Origin: Euleptes europaea
Taxonomy: Eukaryota; Chordata; Lepidosauria; Squamata; Sphaerodactylidae
Length of the DNA stretch: 64,000 nucleotides
Assembly (NCBI RefSeq): GCF_029931775.1
Contig: NC_079332.1
Location: 5,539,970 to 5,603,969 of the forward strand
Reading direction: 5' to 3'
The position numbers and the translations under genes were made by a program. The notes below the pieces were generated by a model. The model saw nothing but the letters and a program-made list of their open reading frames with translations, had not been told where the DNA came from and did not search any database. Shown piece after piece: positions 55,131 through 64,000 of this stretch. Within the stretch, counting starts at the first letter, position 1. The number at the start of each line of letters is the position of its first letter.

Positions 55131-55867
55131 GAGCAAGCATGCTCACGGGAGGCACTCTACTGCATGGGTTCTCAACAAGGGGGGAAATCCCCCCCCACCC
55201 GGTGGGGAATTTTAAGGACGGATTTTCCTCGGAAGCGAGGAGCCTTTCGCCAAGGCATCGAAACCCCTGGCGCTGGAGGAAAGCGCCGTCGTTAGCAGCG
55301 TGGACCCGACCCAACAGACGTCGGCCTGATGCCACAGAGCTCTTTTCGCATCTTTTTAACGGTTGTGTTAGAGAGAGTGGTAAGGAGGGAAACAGGCTTA
55401 ACTTTTTTTTTTTTTTAAAGGAAACAACTGTTCGCAACATCATTATAAACTGACAGAGCCAGAGATGGGGAAAAAAGAGGAAGGAGCAAATCGGCTTGAG
55501 ACTGAAGAAAACAGCTGCAGCCCACTTGCTAGAGAGCAGAAGCCGGCACAGGGAAAAAAGGATATTAAGGTTTAGCCATACACTGTTGTGAGATATTGGA
55601 CAGGCAAAGAATGAGAAAACCGGAGAAGGGATTTCTGGTTCTTGCTTTAAAAAAAAAAAGACAACCCACAGATGAATTCAATTAAGAAAGAGAGGAGAGT
55701 TTTGTTGGGAAAGAATCTGCTGAAATCTGGGGGAGTTTCACAGCCCGGGTCTTGGCAGATTTCCCAGTGGCTATAATGCTGAAACAAGCACAACGACGCT
55801 GGCTGAAAGCGGAAAGGAGCAGAATTCTACCAAGGTTTCTTAACAGCTGTAAGACCAAAGATACTTC
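55131..55867. other. FBXL18 intron, unassigned part
   Basis: Nothing recognised. Confidence 0.3.
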
Positions 55868-55962
55868 ACAGAATCATAAGGTTGGAAGGGTCTACCAGGG
55901 TCATCTAGTCGAACCCCCTGCACAATGCAGGGAATCTACAACTACCTCCCCGCCCTAAAATA
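55868..55962 (-). mobile_element. CR1 tail fragment
   Basis: CACAGAATCATAAGGTTGGA through GGAATCTACAACTACCTCCC. Confidence 0.85.
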
Positions 55963-56051
55963 AAACACTCCCAGCGTTCATCTATAGATTTTATGGCAAA
56001 TCACAGCAAGCCTTTTAAAAGGTTTAGAAAAAACTAAAAAAAATAAGCCTC

Positions 56052-56550
56052 TAGTCATAGAATCAGAGAGTTGAAAGGGACCACCAGGGTCATCTAGTCC
56101 AACCCCCTGCACAATGCAGGAAATTCACAACTACCTCTCCCCCACACCCCCAGTGACCCCCTACTTCATGCCCAGAAGATGGCCAAGATGCCCTCCCTCT
56201 CATCATCTGCCCAAGGTCATAGAATCAGCATTGCTGACAGACGGCCATCTGTGTGTGTGTGTGTAAAGTGCCTTCAAGTTGCAGCCGACTTATGGCGACC
56301 CCTTTTAGGGTTTTCATGGCAAGAGACTAACAGAGGTGGTTTGCCAGTGCCTTCCTCTGCACAGCAAGCCTGGTATTCCTTGGTGGTCTCCCATCCAAAT
56401 AGTAATCAGGGCTGACTCTGCTTAGCTTCTGAGATCTGACGAGATCAGCCTAGCCTGGGCCATCCAGGTCATGGCCATCTAACCTCTGCTTAAAAGCCTC
56501 CAGGGAAGGAGAGCTCACCACCTCCCAAGGAAGCCTTGATGGAAGAATCA
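56052..56550 (-). mobile_element. CR1-type LINE end split by a 5S SINE
   Basis: Left part 56052-56250 and right part 56473-56550 are consecutive in other CR1 copies (GCCATCTAACCTCTGCTTAA, CCACCTCCCAAGGAAGCC). The 5S SINE lies between duplicated GGCCATCT. Confidence 0.88.
56251..56472 (-). mobile_element. 5S rRNA-derived SINE nested in CR1
   Basis: 222 bp, antisense, preceded by (GT)n. Flanked by GGCCATCT at 56243-56250 and 56473-56480. Contains the complements of the tail (AGCCGACTTATGGCGACCCC) and of the 5S head (TGGTCTCCCATCCAAATAG, CTGCTTAGCTTCTGAGATCT). Confidence 0.92.
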
Positions 56551-58029
56551 TCATCATCATCATTATTAATAGCAGCAGCACAGTAACAGCGCTACATAAC
56601 AACAGACAATACTTTACCTCACCTTTCAAAAACGTGCCAGACAGCATTTCATTAATCCTTATACACCCCCTCCCCGCAAGCTCACCTTACACTGGAGTTA
56701 CACTGACCTAAGCAACTCATTGCCACTGGAACAGACATTGCGGGTGGGAGGGGGAGTTTACGAGAGAGCCATGAACGGTTCTCTGAAAGCACAATCACCA
56801 AGACATTAATAACCACGAAGGAGTTTGATTTCTGATTTTATAAAACTGCCTCCAGGGTTTGGTCCATGCCACTGGGTCAGGCAGGGAGGTTATCATCTTG
56901 CCTTCGTTGCAAATGCGAAGCTGAATATCACAGTAATGCAGTAGAGTTTTGGACTGGGAAGGGGAAATCCCGGTGGGGGACGACAACTCATTCAGCCAGG
57001 AAGCTTGCCTAGGTGACCCTGAGGCAGTTGTCATCAGTATAACCCACCTTACAGGGTTGTTGTGAGGACAAAGGTGGGAGGAGAACCATATGTGCTATCT
57101 GGAGCTCCCCGGAGGACAGGCAGGATAAAGAGACAGAAAGGCGCTGAGCATGCATGTCCTGGAGATGGCAGGAGAGAACACAGAAAAATACCACAGCAGC
57201 CACCCCACTATGCTAAGAGAGCGAACCTTGTGCTCAAGGCACCCAGAACGCTTCACGGACAAGCAGGATTTGAACTCGGGTTTCCCACTGCAGCTCTTGA
57301 GCCGACAGACCACCCTGGGGGAAGCACACCTGTGGTATATTCAAATGTCCCAGTTATTACTTCTCACCAGATTTCGAGTGGATTTTGTAAACGGAAGAGA
57401 AAGAAAGGCTGTGTAGTAAAATTTCCTCTTCTCCCCACCGCCAACTCTTTCCAGCACAGGAAGTCCCAACATAACACGCTTTCCAAAAGGCAGTTTCTAA
57501 GTCTTGTGCTCCTACAATGTTCTTAAACTGTCTCATTGTTGGGAAGGCTGAAAATCAATTTTAAAGGTAACATGTTCAATGTTTCCTAGGTTTACAGATG
57601 TGCAGTGGGTAAAAAAAGAGGGGAAAAGCTTCATTTATTCTCCTGATCACTGAAAAGAGGTGGTCAGCGGGCCACCTAAGAGCAGCATCAGGACCACGAT
57701 CCTGTTCTGTCCCTCCTACTGTTAAAAAGCCTTTGGCAACCCCACCAGGCTGGAAACCCAGGAGAGGGCATGCGGGCGGAAATGCCACCTCTTCAGTCCC
57801 CCTGCAGCCTCGGGCGCGCCAGAAGCAGCGCAGAGGGGTAGAGAACATAGAAGCAATTCTATCGCACGGAAGTCCCCAAGGGGAAGCCGAGCGCCGCTCT
57901 CACCGGTCCAGCCCTAGCGGCAGGGCCGAGGACAGCTTAGGCCCCATTTAAAGCTTGGGCAAAACCATTACCCTGGGGGAGGAGCAAAACCCGGGCCTCT
58001 GCCTTCTCCCACGGGTTAGCGGCACTCAC
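56551..58029. other. FBXL18 intron, unassigned part
   Basis: About 57015-57085 is a tRNA-SINE tail remnant (CACCTTACAGGGTTGTTGTG). (ATC)n near 56550. Otherwise nothing recognised. Confidence 0.35.
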
Positions 58030-58248
58030 CTCCATATCAGTGACTGCTGAAGGCTCTTGCAAAGCGTCAGGGACTCCCCCGTAAACATGTGCAGCATGAC
58101 GACCTCGAGGCAAGCGGTCATGAAGGCCACGACAGCGTCCGGCTGCAGCGTCCCCCTCCGGGAGATGAGGCACAGGCGCTGGAGGGAGGAGCAGTGGCTC
58201 AGGGCCTGGAAGAACTGGGCGTTGGCGTTGAAGTAGGGCTGCTCCAGC
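58030..58248 (-). CDS. FBXL18: FBXL18, penultimate coding exon
   Basis: 219 bases encoding residues 581-652 of the part seen here, with split codons at both ends (AG|G arginine, AG|T serine). Acceptor GCGCAG, donor TGGAG|GTGAGT. The peptide begins LEQPYFNANAQFFQALSHCS and includes LQRLCLISRRGTLQPDAVV, a leucine-rich repeat pair, then FTGESLTLCKSLQQSL. It closely follows human FBXL18 as I recall it. Leucine-rich repeats of FBXL proteins form the curved substrate-binding surface of the SCF receptor. The 1.6-kb upstream intron is mostly Sauria SINE sequence. Confidence 0.97.
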
Positions 58249-58399
58249 CTGCGCGGAGAACGGGACAAAAAAGGGACCGATCGCACGCTGTGGGCACTGG
58301 TCACACAGAGAGCGCTGGAGAGGGGATCCAAACCAGGCGCGGCACAGAACTCCCTGGCTACTTTCAGTTTAAAACGCTCCAATATTCCTCCTGCTCTCT

Positions 58400-58672
58400 T
58401 AAGGAAGCGTGGTATAGTGCTTAGGAGCGGGGGACTCTAATCTGGAGAGCCGGGTTTGATTCCCTACTCCTCCACATGAGCGGCAAACTCTAATCTGGTG
58501 AACCAGGTTGATTTCCCCACTCCTCCACTTGAAGCCAGCCGGGTGACCTTGGGCTAGTCACAGTTCTCTCTGAACTCTCTCAGCCCCACCTACCTCACAA
58601 GGTGTCAGTTGTGGGGAGAGGAAGGGAGGGGATTGTAAGCCGGTTTGAGATTCCTTAAAGGTAGACACAATC
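58400..58672 (+). mobile_element. Sauria-type SINE
   Basis: Sense copy, GAAGCGTGGTATAGTGCTTA to CCTTAAAGGTAGACAC, inside an FBXL18 intron and antisense to the gene. Confidence 0.88.
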
Positions 58673-58687
58673 AGGTTATAGAACAGG

Positions 58688-58770
58688 TGTGACGGGGGGA
58701 GTAGAGGGAGGTAGTTGAGAATTTCCTGCATTGTGCAGGGGGTTGGACTAGATGGCCCTTTGAGCCCCTT
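58688..58770 (+). mobile_element. CR1 tail fragment
   Basis: AGGTAGTTGAGAATTTCCTGC through GACTAGATGGCCC, ending where the next SINE starts. Confidence 0.8.
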
Positions 58771-59021
58771 CCAGCGTGGGGTAGTTGTTAGGAGTGGTGG
58801 ACTCTAATCCGGTGAACCGGGTTGGTTTCCCCACTCCTCCACATGAAGCCAGCTGGGTGACCCTGGGCTAGTCACAGCTCTCTGAACTCTCTCAGCACCA
58901 CCTACCTCACAAGTTGTCTGCTGTGGGGAGAGGAAGGGAAGGAGATTGTAAGCCAGGTTGAGCCTCCTTAAAAAGGCAGAGAAAATCGGGGTATAAAAAC
59001 CAACTCTTCTTCTTCTCCTAA
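58771..59021 (+). mobile_element. Sauria-type SINE
   Basis: Sense copy with an internal deletion of the first GGAGAACCGG block; tail AAAACCAACTCTTCTTCTTC. Confidence 0.88.
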
Positions 59022-59340
59022 CCCCCTGCCTTCTCCAGCCATCTATGCACCACAAATGACTGGCATACATGCACGTGACTTTCTTGGGGGGCGGTGCATT
59101 TGCAATCTGATGCCTGTGGTAGCCGACTGGGCTTCTCCTCGCTCGTGGGGAGAGGACCAAGCGGGGAAGAAAAGAAGGAAAGTGGGCAGCGGCTGCATGG
59201 TGGAAGCAACCCTTGGCAGAACTGTACTGTGAAGGCACAGTTGGCTCCCTTGCTTTAAAAGCCTGAATGGGAAAAAGCAGAGGAAGGTACCACACTGCTG
59301 CACTTTTAGTTGGGGATGATGGGTAAAGTGGCGATCTCAC
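59022..59340. other. FBXL18 intron, unassigned part
   Basis: Nothing recognised. Confidence 0.3.
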
Positions 59341-59652
59341 CAAGAAGAAGAAGAGTTGGCTTTCATAGGCCGACTTTCTCTTACCACTTAAGGGAGGCTC
59401 AAACCAGCTTACAGTCAACTTCCCTTCCCCTCCCCACCAACAGACACCCTGTGAGGTAGGTGGGGCTGAGAGAGCTGTGACTAGCCCAAGGTCCCCCCAG
59501 CTGGCTTCATGTATAGCAGTGGGGAAACCAACCCGATTCACCAGATTAGCGTCCGCCGCTCATGTGGAGGAGCGGGGAATCCAACCCGGCTCTCCAGATT
59601 AGAGTCCTCTGCTCCAAACCACCGCTCTTAACCACACCACCACACTGGTGAG
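59341..59652 (-). mobile_element. Sauria-type SINE
   Basis: Antisense copy, AAGAAGAAGAAGAGTTGGC to AACCACACCACCACACTGG. Confidence 0.9.
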
Positions 59653-59844
59653 TCAAAACCCACCAGCTCAAAACCAAATGGTGCCACCCCATCTAATTAG
59701 CCAGAAGGAAAAGCAACCCTAACTTCCAAAGAGCTCCACCACCAGCACAACCACGTGTGAAAACAATGCCTCCCCAGGCAAATAAAGACCAGCACGTCAC
59801 TAGCCCGTGGCCCACATGAGTGAGAAAAAGCCCTGCGCCCTCAC

Positions 59845-61382
59845 CTGAGATCTCGCAGGCATTTGCAGTGTTTCAACATGTCCATGAGGGCTGCCATGTA
59901 CGCCACTTTACCCATCATCCCCAGGTTGGCCAAGGAAAGAGTCCTCAGATGCTGGCACCGGGCCCCGATGCTGATAAGCCCAGAGCCTGTGAGGACGCTG
60001 GGCAGCTGAGCCAACGTGAGACTCTGCAAGAAAGCTAGCTGGCCGATGGCAGCCACCTCCGAGTCCCCCACGTGCTGCGCCCGGCTGCAGGGGGGCAGCG
60101 AGTTCCGAATGGCCGGCTCATTCCTGGGCATGGCCGAGGAGAAACTGGACCCGATCAGCTCCAGCCTTTCCAGGCGAGGGAGGCTTCCGAGGAGAGTCCA
60201 GAACACAGAAGGCTTGGGGTTCCCCTGCTCCAGGCAGTTCCTGGGGTAAGGCTGCACCCCAATCCGGACTTTCTTCCCGAAACCTTGCGACGACGCACCG
60301 CTTGCCGGCTGCACGGAGGGCTTGTCTGCGGCCACGGCGGGCGGGTCGGCGACGGAGCAGACGGGCAGGGCCAGAGACAGGAGGCACTTCAGGCGGGCAA
60401 GGAGCTGGCACAGGTGCCCGCCCAGGTCGTCGGCACTGTGATGGTGGGCGGCAGAGAGGTTCAAGTGCCGCAGGTTGCAGCAGGAGGCGACGAGGGTCTC
60501 CACGATGCCACTGTCGACGTCGTCCTCGGCCTTCCGCAGCAGGGAGCCCGGAGACAGGCAGTGGACGCAGCCACTGAGGTTCAGGCCCACCAAGCTGCGG
60601 AGGTCCTTGCCGCCGTTGAGGACCCTCTGGACCAACTGGCCACCGGACAGGCTGCAGCGGCTGAAGCTGAAGTAGAAGGGGTTGCTGAACTTCAAGTGCT
60701 GGAGGAGGCTGGAGCCATTCATCCACGACCGGGGGAGCTGCAGGGCGTCCAGGGTCACGTTCCGAGCCATGGAGTCCAAAAGGTTCTTGACGGTGCAGCT
60801 CTCGGCAAAGCCACCGGGGGCGGAGATGAGGAAGGCGTGGAGCTTCTCCGGCGTCCGGTCGCTCAGCACCGCCAAGTAGAGCCGCACCACCTCCTGGTTG
60901 ACCAGCCCGGGGGCGAGCCGGGCGTAGAAGACCCGGAGGTTCTGGTAGTGGGGCACGTTGCTCTCACCCACCATCAGCTGGCCGGAGAGGATGAAGCGGG
61001 ACCGGTCGAGGATCTCGAAGTAAAGGAGGAGCTTCTCCAGGCTGGTGCAGCAGGGGACCACCCCATAGGAGGGGGTGTAGAGGGTCTGCTTCAGCTCCAG
61101 CACGCGGCTCAGCGTGGCTTTGCACTCGCTGCTCAGGTGGGAGGCGTCGAAGCCCGGGTTGACGTCGATGGTCAGCGAGCGGAGGTGCTGCAGGGCGGAG
61201 AGCATCTTGGAGAGGCGGAGGGAGGTTAGGTGGCAGCCGGACAAGTTCAGCCGCACCAGATTCTTGCAGTGGATCACCTGGTCGCCAGTGGAGCCGGGCA
61301 ACCAGTAGCAGCCGGCCATGTTCAGCTCATTAATCTCTTTCCCAATTTCCCTCATGAGCTGCTTCACCTTGTCTTTGTCCAC
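59845..61382 (-). CDS. FBXL18: FBXL18, large leucine-rich-repeat exon
   Basis: A single 1538-base exon encoding residues 68-579 of the part seen here. Acceptor TTGTTTCCTGGCAG before GTGGACAAAGAC, donor CTCAG|GTGAGG. Visible family landmarks in order: LNMAGCYWLPGST, LNLSGCHLTSLRLSKMLSAL (first clear leucine-rich repeat, about residues 109-131), CCTSLEKLLLYFEILDRSRF, LRVFYARLAPG, LDSMARNVTLDALQLPRSW, LVGLNLSGCVHCLSPGSLL (about 331-350), CCNLRHLNLSAAHHHSADDL (about 368-387), a variable Pro/Ala/Ser-rich linker (about 411-456), LERLELIGSSFSSAMPRNEP and LRTLSLANLGMMGKVAYM. The order and wording match human FBXL18. The exon is intact and GC-rich at third positions, which explains the long antisense open frame across it. 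The repeats are expected to hold ubiquitylation substrates; FBXL7 and LRRK2 have been reported, from memory. Confidence 0.98.
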
Positions 61383-61449
61383 CTGCCAGGAAACAACCAT
61401 ACAACAAAGTTTCAGGAACCCCTGAGGTTGGAAATTGCCACCAAGTCAT

Positions 61450-61629
61450 AGCCAAATTAGGGTAACCTCGTACGATTGTCAAGGCAAGAGATGTTTGGAG
61501 GTGGTGTGCCATTGTCTGCCTTGACATCATGACCCTGGACTTCCTTGTTGGTCTCCCATCCAAGTACTAACCTGGACTGACCCTGCTTAGCTTCCAAGAT
61601 CAGGCTAGCCTGGGCCATCCAGCTCAGGG
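61450..61629 (-). mobile_element. 5S rRNA-derived SINE, diverged
   Basis: Antisense: GATTGTCAAGGCAAGAGATG, TTGGTCTCCCATCCAAGTAC, GACCCTGCTTAGCTTCC, AGGCTAGCCTGGGCCATCC. Confidence 0.82.
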
Positions 61630-61664
61630 TGAAGTAACCCTCTAAAAAGCCTAAATTATACTGA

Positions 61665-61840
61665 GCCCGTCAGTATGTATTTTTACCCCGACCTTCCTCC
61701 AAGGAGTTCAGAGCAGAAAACATAGTTCCCCATGCCTTTTTGTCCTCACAACAACCCCCGGGAGGGAAGGCCTGGTCCAACTTCAACCAATGAGCTTTGA
61801 GGCTCCGTGAGGATCTGAACTCGAGTCACCACGCTGCCGA
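61665..61840 (-). mobile_element. Old tRNA-derived SINE
   Basis: Antisense remnant with CTCACAACAACCCCCGGGAGG and GGATCTGAACTCGAGTCACC (B-box complement). Confidence 0.55.
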
Positions 61841-62149
61841 GATTTTTAGGAAAATGTGAACCGTTCACTAGTGTACACTCACCACCTGATGACTGCAACC
61901 CCAAGGAATGACTTGTGAGCTTTATACCTCATTCACCACACAGGAAAATGGCACAACCCTAGTGACACACAATCATGTGTGCAGCTTCTGAGCCTGCCGG
62001 CGACACCCCAGTCTTCAGAGCACTGGAAAAAAGGGATGCTCTAGGAGCTGCAAAAATGGCCCAGGGGCCTTGGAAATGTTTCTCTGACGAGGGCTGGGAA
62101 AAATGAGGCGCTGCCAACAGGCTGAAAAGCAAGGCCTGGAATGTCATTG

Positions 62150-62293
62150 TTCATCTTGGAAGATGGCATATTGGCCATCTTCTGATCACTAGGGGTGTGG
62201 GGGGGGGGAGGTAGTTGTGAATTTCCTGCATTGTTCAGGGGGTTGGACTTGATGACCCTGGTGGTCCCTTCCAACTCTATGATTCTATGATCC
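62150..62293 (+). mobile_element. CR1 tail
   Basis: Sense tail, TTGGCCATCTTCTGATCAC to CCAACTCTATGATTCTATGA, 5'-truncated. Confidence 0.88.
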
Positions 62294-62809
62294 GGCCGAT
62301 GAGAAATCTTGAGCCAACAGAAGCTCGAAGGCCTTCTTCAAAGATAGCCTGAGTGCAGAGGCCAACCTGGAGACTCCTTTCTCCGTTTCAGTCTTGGGTC
62401 TTTCAGTACATTCAGCCTATGAGACAGACCACCCTTGCAAAGCTTGTTCCAGAAGGAGGGGAGACACAAGGTGGGGGGGGAGCCTCTGAGCAGTTTGGTC
62501 AGCCCCACCCAAATGCATCAACTGGCTGTCCCTGGTTCAGGAGGGAAACGCCAGGGGAGATTTATTTAAGATGGTTTAGAACCTGCAACTCCCAGCCTCA
62601 GGGTGGCTTCCAACACAAATATTTACAGAGTTAATGGCCAGTAATGAGATCTTAAAAAACCTGCAAAAAACTACTCAGCTGAACATTCCCCGCCCTTTCT
62701 AAAAGGCGCTTGAAATCCCCATTAAAAACAACCACAACAACCAAACCAAAACCAGCTCAGCAGGAACAAAACAGGATATCCCTCCTTCCTCCCCAATGTT
62801 TAAACGGCT

Positions 62810-62945
62810 ATACTTATTTTAAACTCCGGTTTTAATGGCCTTTAAGATGAGATTTTAATTTGTACGTTTTAACTAGTTAGCCGCTTTGGTGGCCCTATGG
62901 GGGCAGAAAAATGGGATAAAAATCTTGATGATGATAATAACAAGA
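62810..62945 (+). mobile_element. L2-type LINE 3' end
   Basis: TTTTAACTAGTTAGCCGCTTTGGTGG, GGGGGCAGAAAAATGGGATA and a (GAT)n-like tail match the layout of L2 3' ends. Confidence 0.6.
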
Positions 62946-63123
62946 CTAACATCAGGAGAAGAGAGTTCTGGATACAGCGGACCAGAGCTCTTTCCCTCTG
63001 CCAGGAGCAGGAGATGGTACAGGGCAGAGACAGTAACATTTCCCTCACTCCCTACAATCCGAGGACAAGAGAAAAGTGAGGGCATTCTCTCCAAGTAGAC
63101 CGAGGAAGCACCTCAGAGTGGTA

Positions 63124-63205
63124 TTTTTTGGTCTCAAAATGGGTAACGCCTGCAAGAAACCCTTCACTGCATGCGACCAGCCCCCTTGCATGCATACTAA
63201 GGGCT
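63124..63205. repeat. ~81-bp direct repeat, left copy
   Basis: TTTTTTGGTCTCAAAATGGG through CTTGCATGCATACTAAGGGC. Pairs with 63632-63714; about five or six differences over ~80 bp. The Penelope-like insert lies exactly between the two copies. Confidence 0.9.
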
Positions 63206-63226
63206 GAAACAAATATAAATAAATAA

Positions 63227-63280
<54 letters not shown>

Positions 63281-63631
63281 ATAAAATATAATTTATTAGA
63301 AGCGCTATGTAAAGGTTAAAAATATTTAAAAACATTAAAATAGCACAGTGGCATTTCCTAGGGTTGATAACTGTAACCACATACCAAACGCATTTCAGCC
63401 TATTGGGCCTTCATCAGTGGTTAATTAAAACACGTTAAGCCTGCACACGTTTACAGAAATAAATACATACATACACACACAAACAGTTCAAACCCAACCA
63501 GGCATGTGTATAGGTTGTAAAATCTATTACCAGTTACTCAAATATCTGGTCAGATTGGTTCTAGTTGTAATACTGGTTAGTATTTGTCTCTCATATACTA
63601 TGTGTGCAGGTATCAACCAAGTAGAGAAGTG
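63206..63631 (-). mobile_element. Penelope-like terminal repeat with hammerhead-like core
   Basis: Homologous to 17432-17875 (AATTTATTAGAAGCGCTATG, GCCTTCATCAGTGGTTAATT, GCAGGTATCAACC). On the minus strand CTGATGA (63417-63411), a GCC-CAATA-GGC stem II and GAAA (63396-63393) are followed by a self-complementary ATGCGT (63393-63388, allowing G-U pairs) and TGGT, which pairs with ACCA just before CTGATGA as stem I. This is the layout of the minimal hammerheads described in Penelope-like elements. Its left part is a (AAAT)n and (CA)n tract. No coding region. Confidence 0.75.
63232..63278 (+). repeat. (CA)n microsatellite
   Basis: About 23 uninterrupted CA units, preceded by (AAAT)n. Confidence 0.98.
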
Positions 63632-63714
63632 TTTTTTGGTCTCAAAATGGGTAACGCCAGCAAGAAACTCTTCACTCCATGAGACCAGCCCCCTTGCATG
63701 CATACTAAAGGGCC
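63632..63714. repeat. ~81-bp direct repeat, right copy
   Basis: TTTTTTGGTCTCAAAATGGG through GCATGCATACTAAAGGGCC; about 80 bases from the F-box exon. See 63124-63205. Confidence 0.9.
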
Positions 63715-63795
63715 AAATAAAACCCAGCCCTTCCAGAAAGGACCAAATGTCCTGGCTCCTCCTTCATCATGCAGTTCCTCAGGAATCTTCCTCAC

Positions 63796-63996
63796 CTGGT
63801 AGTCCTTGTGCAGGTTCACCAAGTGGGTGAGGCTTTTGTCGAGACTGAGAGCGGCAAGTTTCCGGCACACTCTCCTGATGTTCAGGACGAGGTCAGAGAC
63901 TGGGATGTATCTCAGGATGTGCAAAAGGATCTCGTCCGAGAAGTCCATCAGGTTCATGCTGTTAGACAGCTCCTTGTCCTCCTCGGTGGTCACTCC
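63796..63996 (-). CDS. FBXL18: FBXL18, F-box exon (start codon off the window)
   Basis: FBXL18 is the substrate receptor of an SCF (SKP1-CUL1-F-box) E3 ubiquitin ligase: the F-box binds SKP1 and the C-terminal leucine-rich repeats select the substrate. This exon encodes 67 residues, with the F-box from about residue 16 to 60: MDFSDEILLHILRYIPVSDL, then LNIRRVCRKLAALSLDKSL. It ends KDYQ at the donor CAG|GTGAGG (phase 0) and joins in frame to VDKDKVKQL of the next exon. I place its 5' edge at 63996, because GCAG just before GGA-GTG-ACC looks like an acceptor and makes the exon exactly 67 codons. As recalled, the human gene has one further short coding exon upstream. The frame also stays open to 64000, so the exon could instead run off the window. 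With the other three exons the gene yields 704 residues, against roughly 718 for the shorter human isoform, as recalled. Confidence 0.95.
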
Positions 63997-64000
63997 CTGC

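Larger units (their letters stand above)
61383..63795. other. FBXL18 intron 2, overview
   Basis: 2.4 kb between the F-box exon and the leucine-rich-repeat exon. It contains a 5S SINE, a tRNA SINE remnant, CR1 and L2-like tails and a Penelope-like insert between direct repeats. The stretch 62294-62810 shows nothing recognisable. Confidence 0.85.

Noticed and set aside
54742-55453. Overlapping 233- and 191-codon frames on opposite strands
   Set aside because: Neither shows a recognisable family, splice context or signal. Mutual overlap on both strands suggests compositionally open DNA.
58804-59541. 245-codon minus-strand frame
   Set aside because: Its two ends lie in Sauria SINE sequence; it is read-through of repeats.
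60072-61229. 385-codon open frame antisense to the large FBXL18 exon
   Set aside because: It is a mirror of GC-rich codon use in the real exon, is rich in Gln/Glu/Val/Ala/Gly repeats, and shows no domain.
1-64000. Retrovirus-like or other capsid-bearing elements
   Set aside because: No paired long terminal repeats, primer-binding site or gag/pol-like frames were seen anywhere in the window.

Overview
The window is vertebrate nuclear DNA, most likely from a squamate reptile (a lizard). It has split exons with GT-AG introns and a dense load of retroposons typical of squamates: Sauria-type SINEs with a Bov-B-like 3' tail, CR1-type LINE 3' ends, tRNA- and 5S rRNA-derived SINEs, and hAT-type MITEs. 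The species cannot be named from the sequence alone.

Only one protein-coding gene is supported: FBXL18, an F-box/leucine-rich-repeat substrate receptor of SCF ubiquitin ligases, on the minus strand. Four coding exons lie at 63796..63996, 59845..61382, 58030..58248 and 45468..45624. They join in frame with clean GT-AG junctions and give 704 residues ending in the family's NLWW tail. The first coding exon with the start codon lies beyond the right edge. The introns (about 2.4, 1.6 and 12.4 kb) hold repeats and unassigned sequence.

The left 44 kb shows no gene. In human, FBXL18 neighbours TNRC18 on that side, so this is probably the TNRC18-FBXL18 intergenic interval (inference). It is a mosaic of repeats separated by single-copy stretches. 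Several of these are AT-rich and packed with TAAT/ATTA homeodomain cores (about 16.1, 23.1, 24.3, 26.7, 29.1, 34.6, 37.5-38.0 and 39.3 kb), which makes them candidate conserved noncoding elements.

The repeats give the most informative structure. Two families of Penelope-like terminal repeats carry hammerhead-ribozyme-like cores. One copy interrupts a tRNA SINE with a ~14-bp target duplication. Another lies in FBXL18 intron 2 between ~81-bp direct repeats. There is a five-unit tandem array of tRNA-Ala-like SINE heads (106-bp period), a chimeric SINE (Sauria head on another SINE's body), two SINE families with different RNA heads but similar tails, a tRNA-Ala SINE whose tail resembles a CR1 tail, and hAT MITEs with perfect 8-bp target duplications. 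No intact transposase, reverse transcriptase, retrovirus-like element, RNA gene or CRISPR array was found. I saw no clearly new biological system; the ribozyme-bearing repeats and the SINE chimera and array are the best leads.
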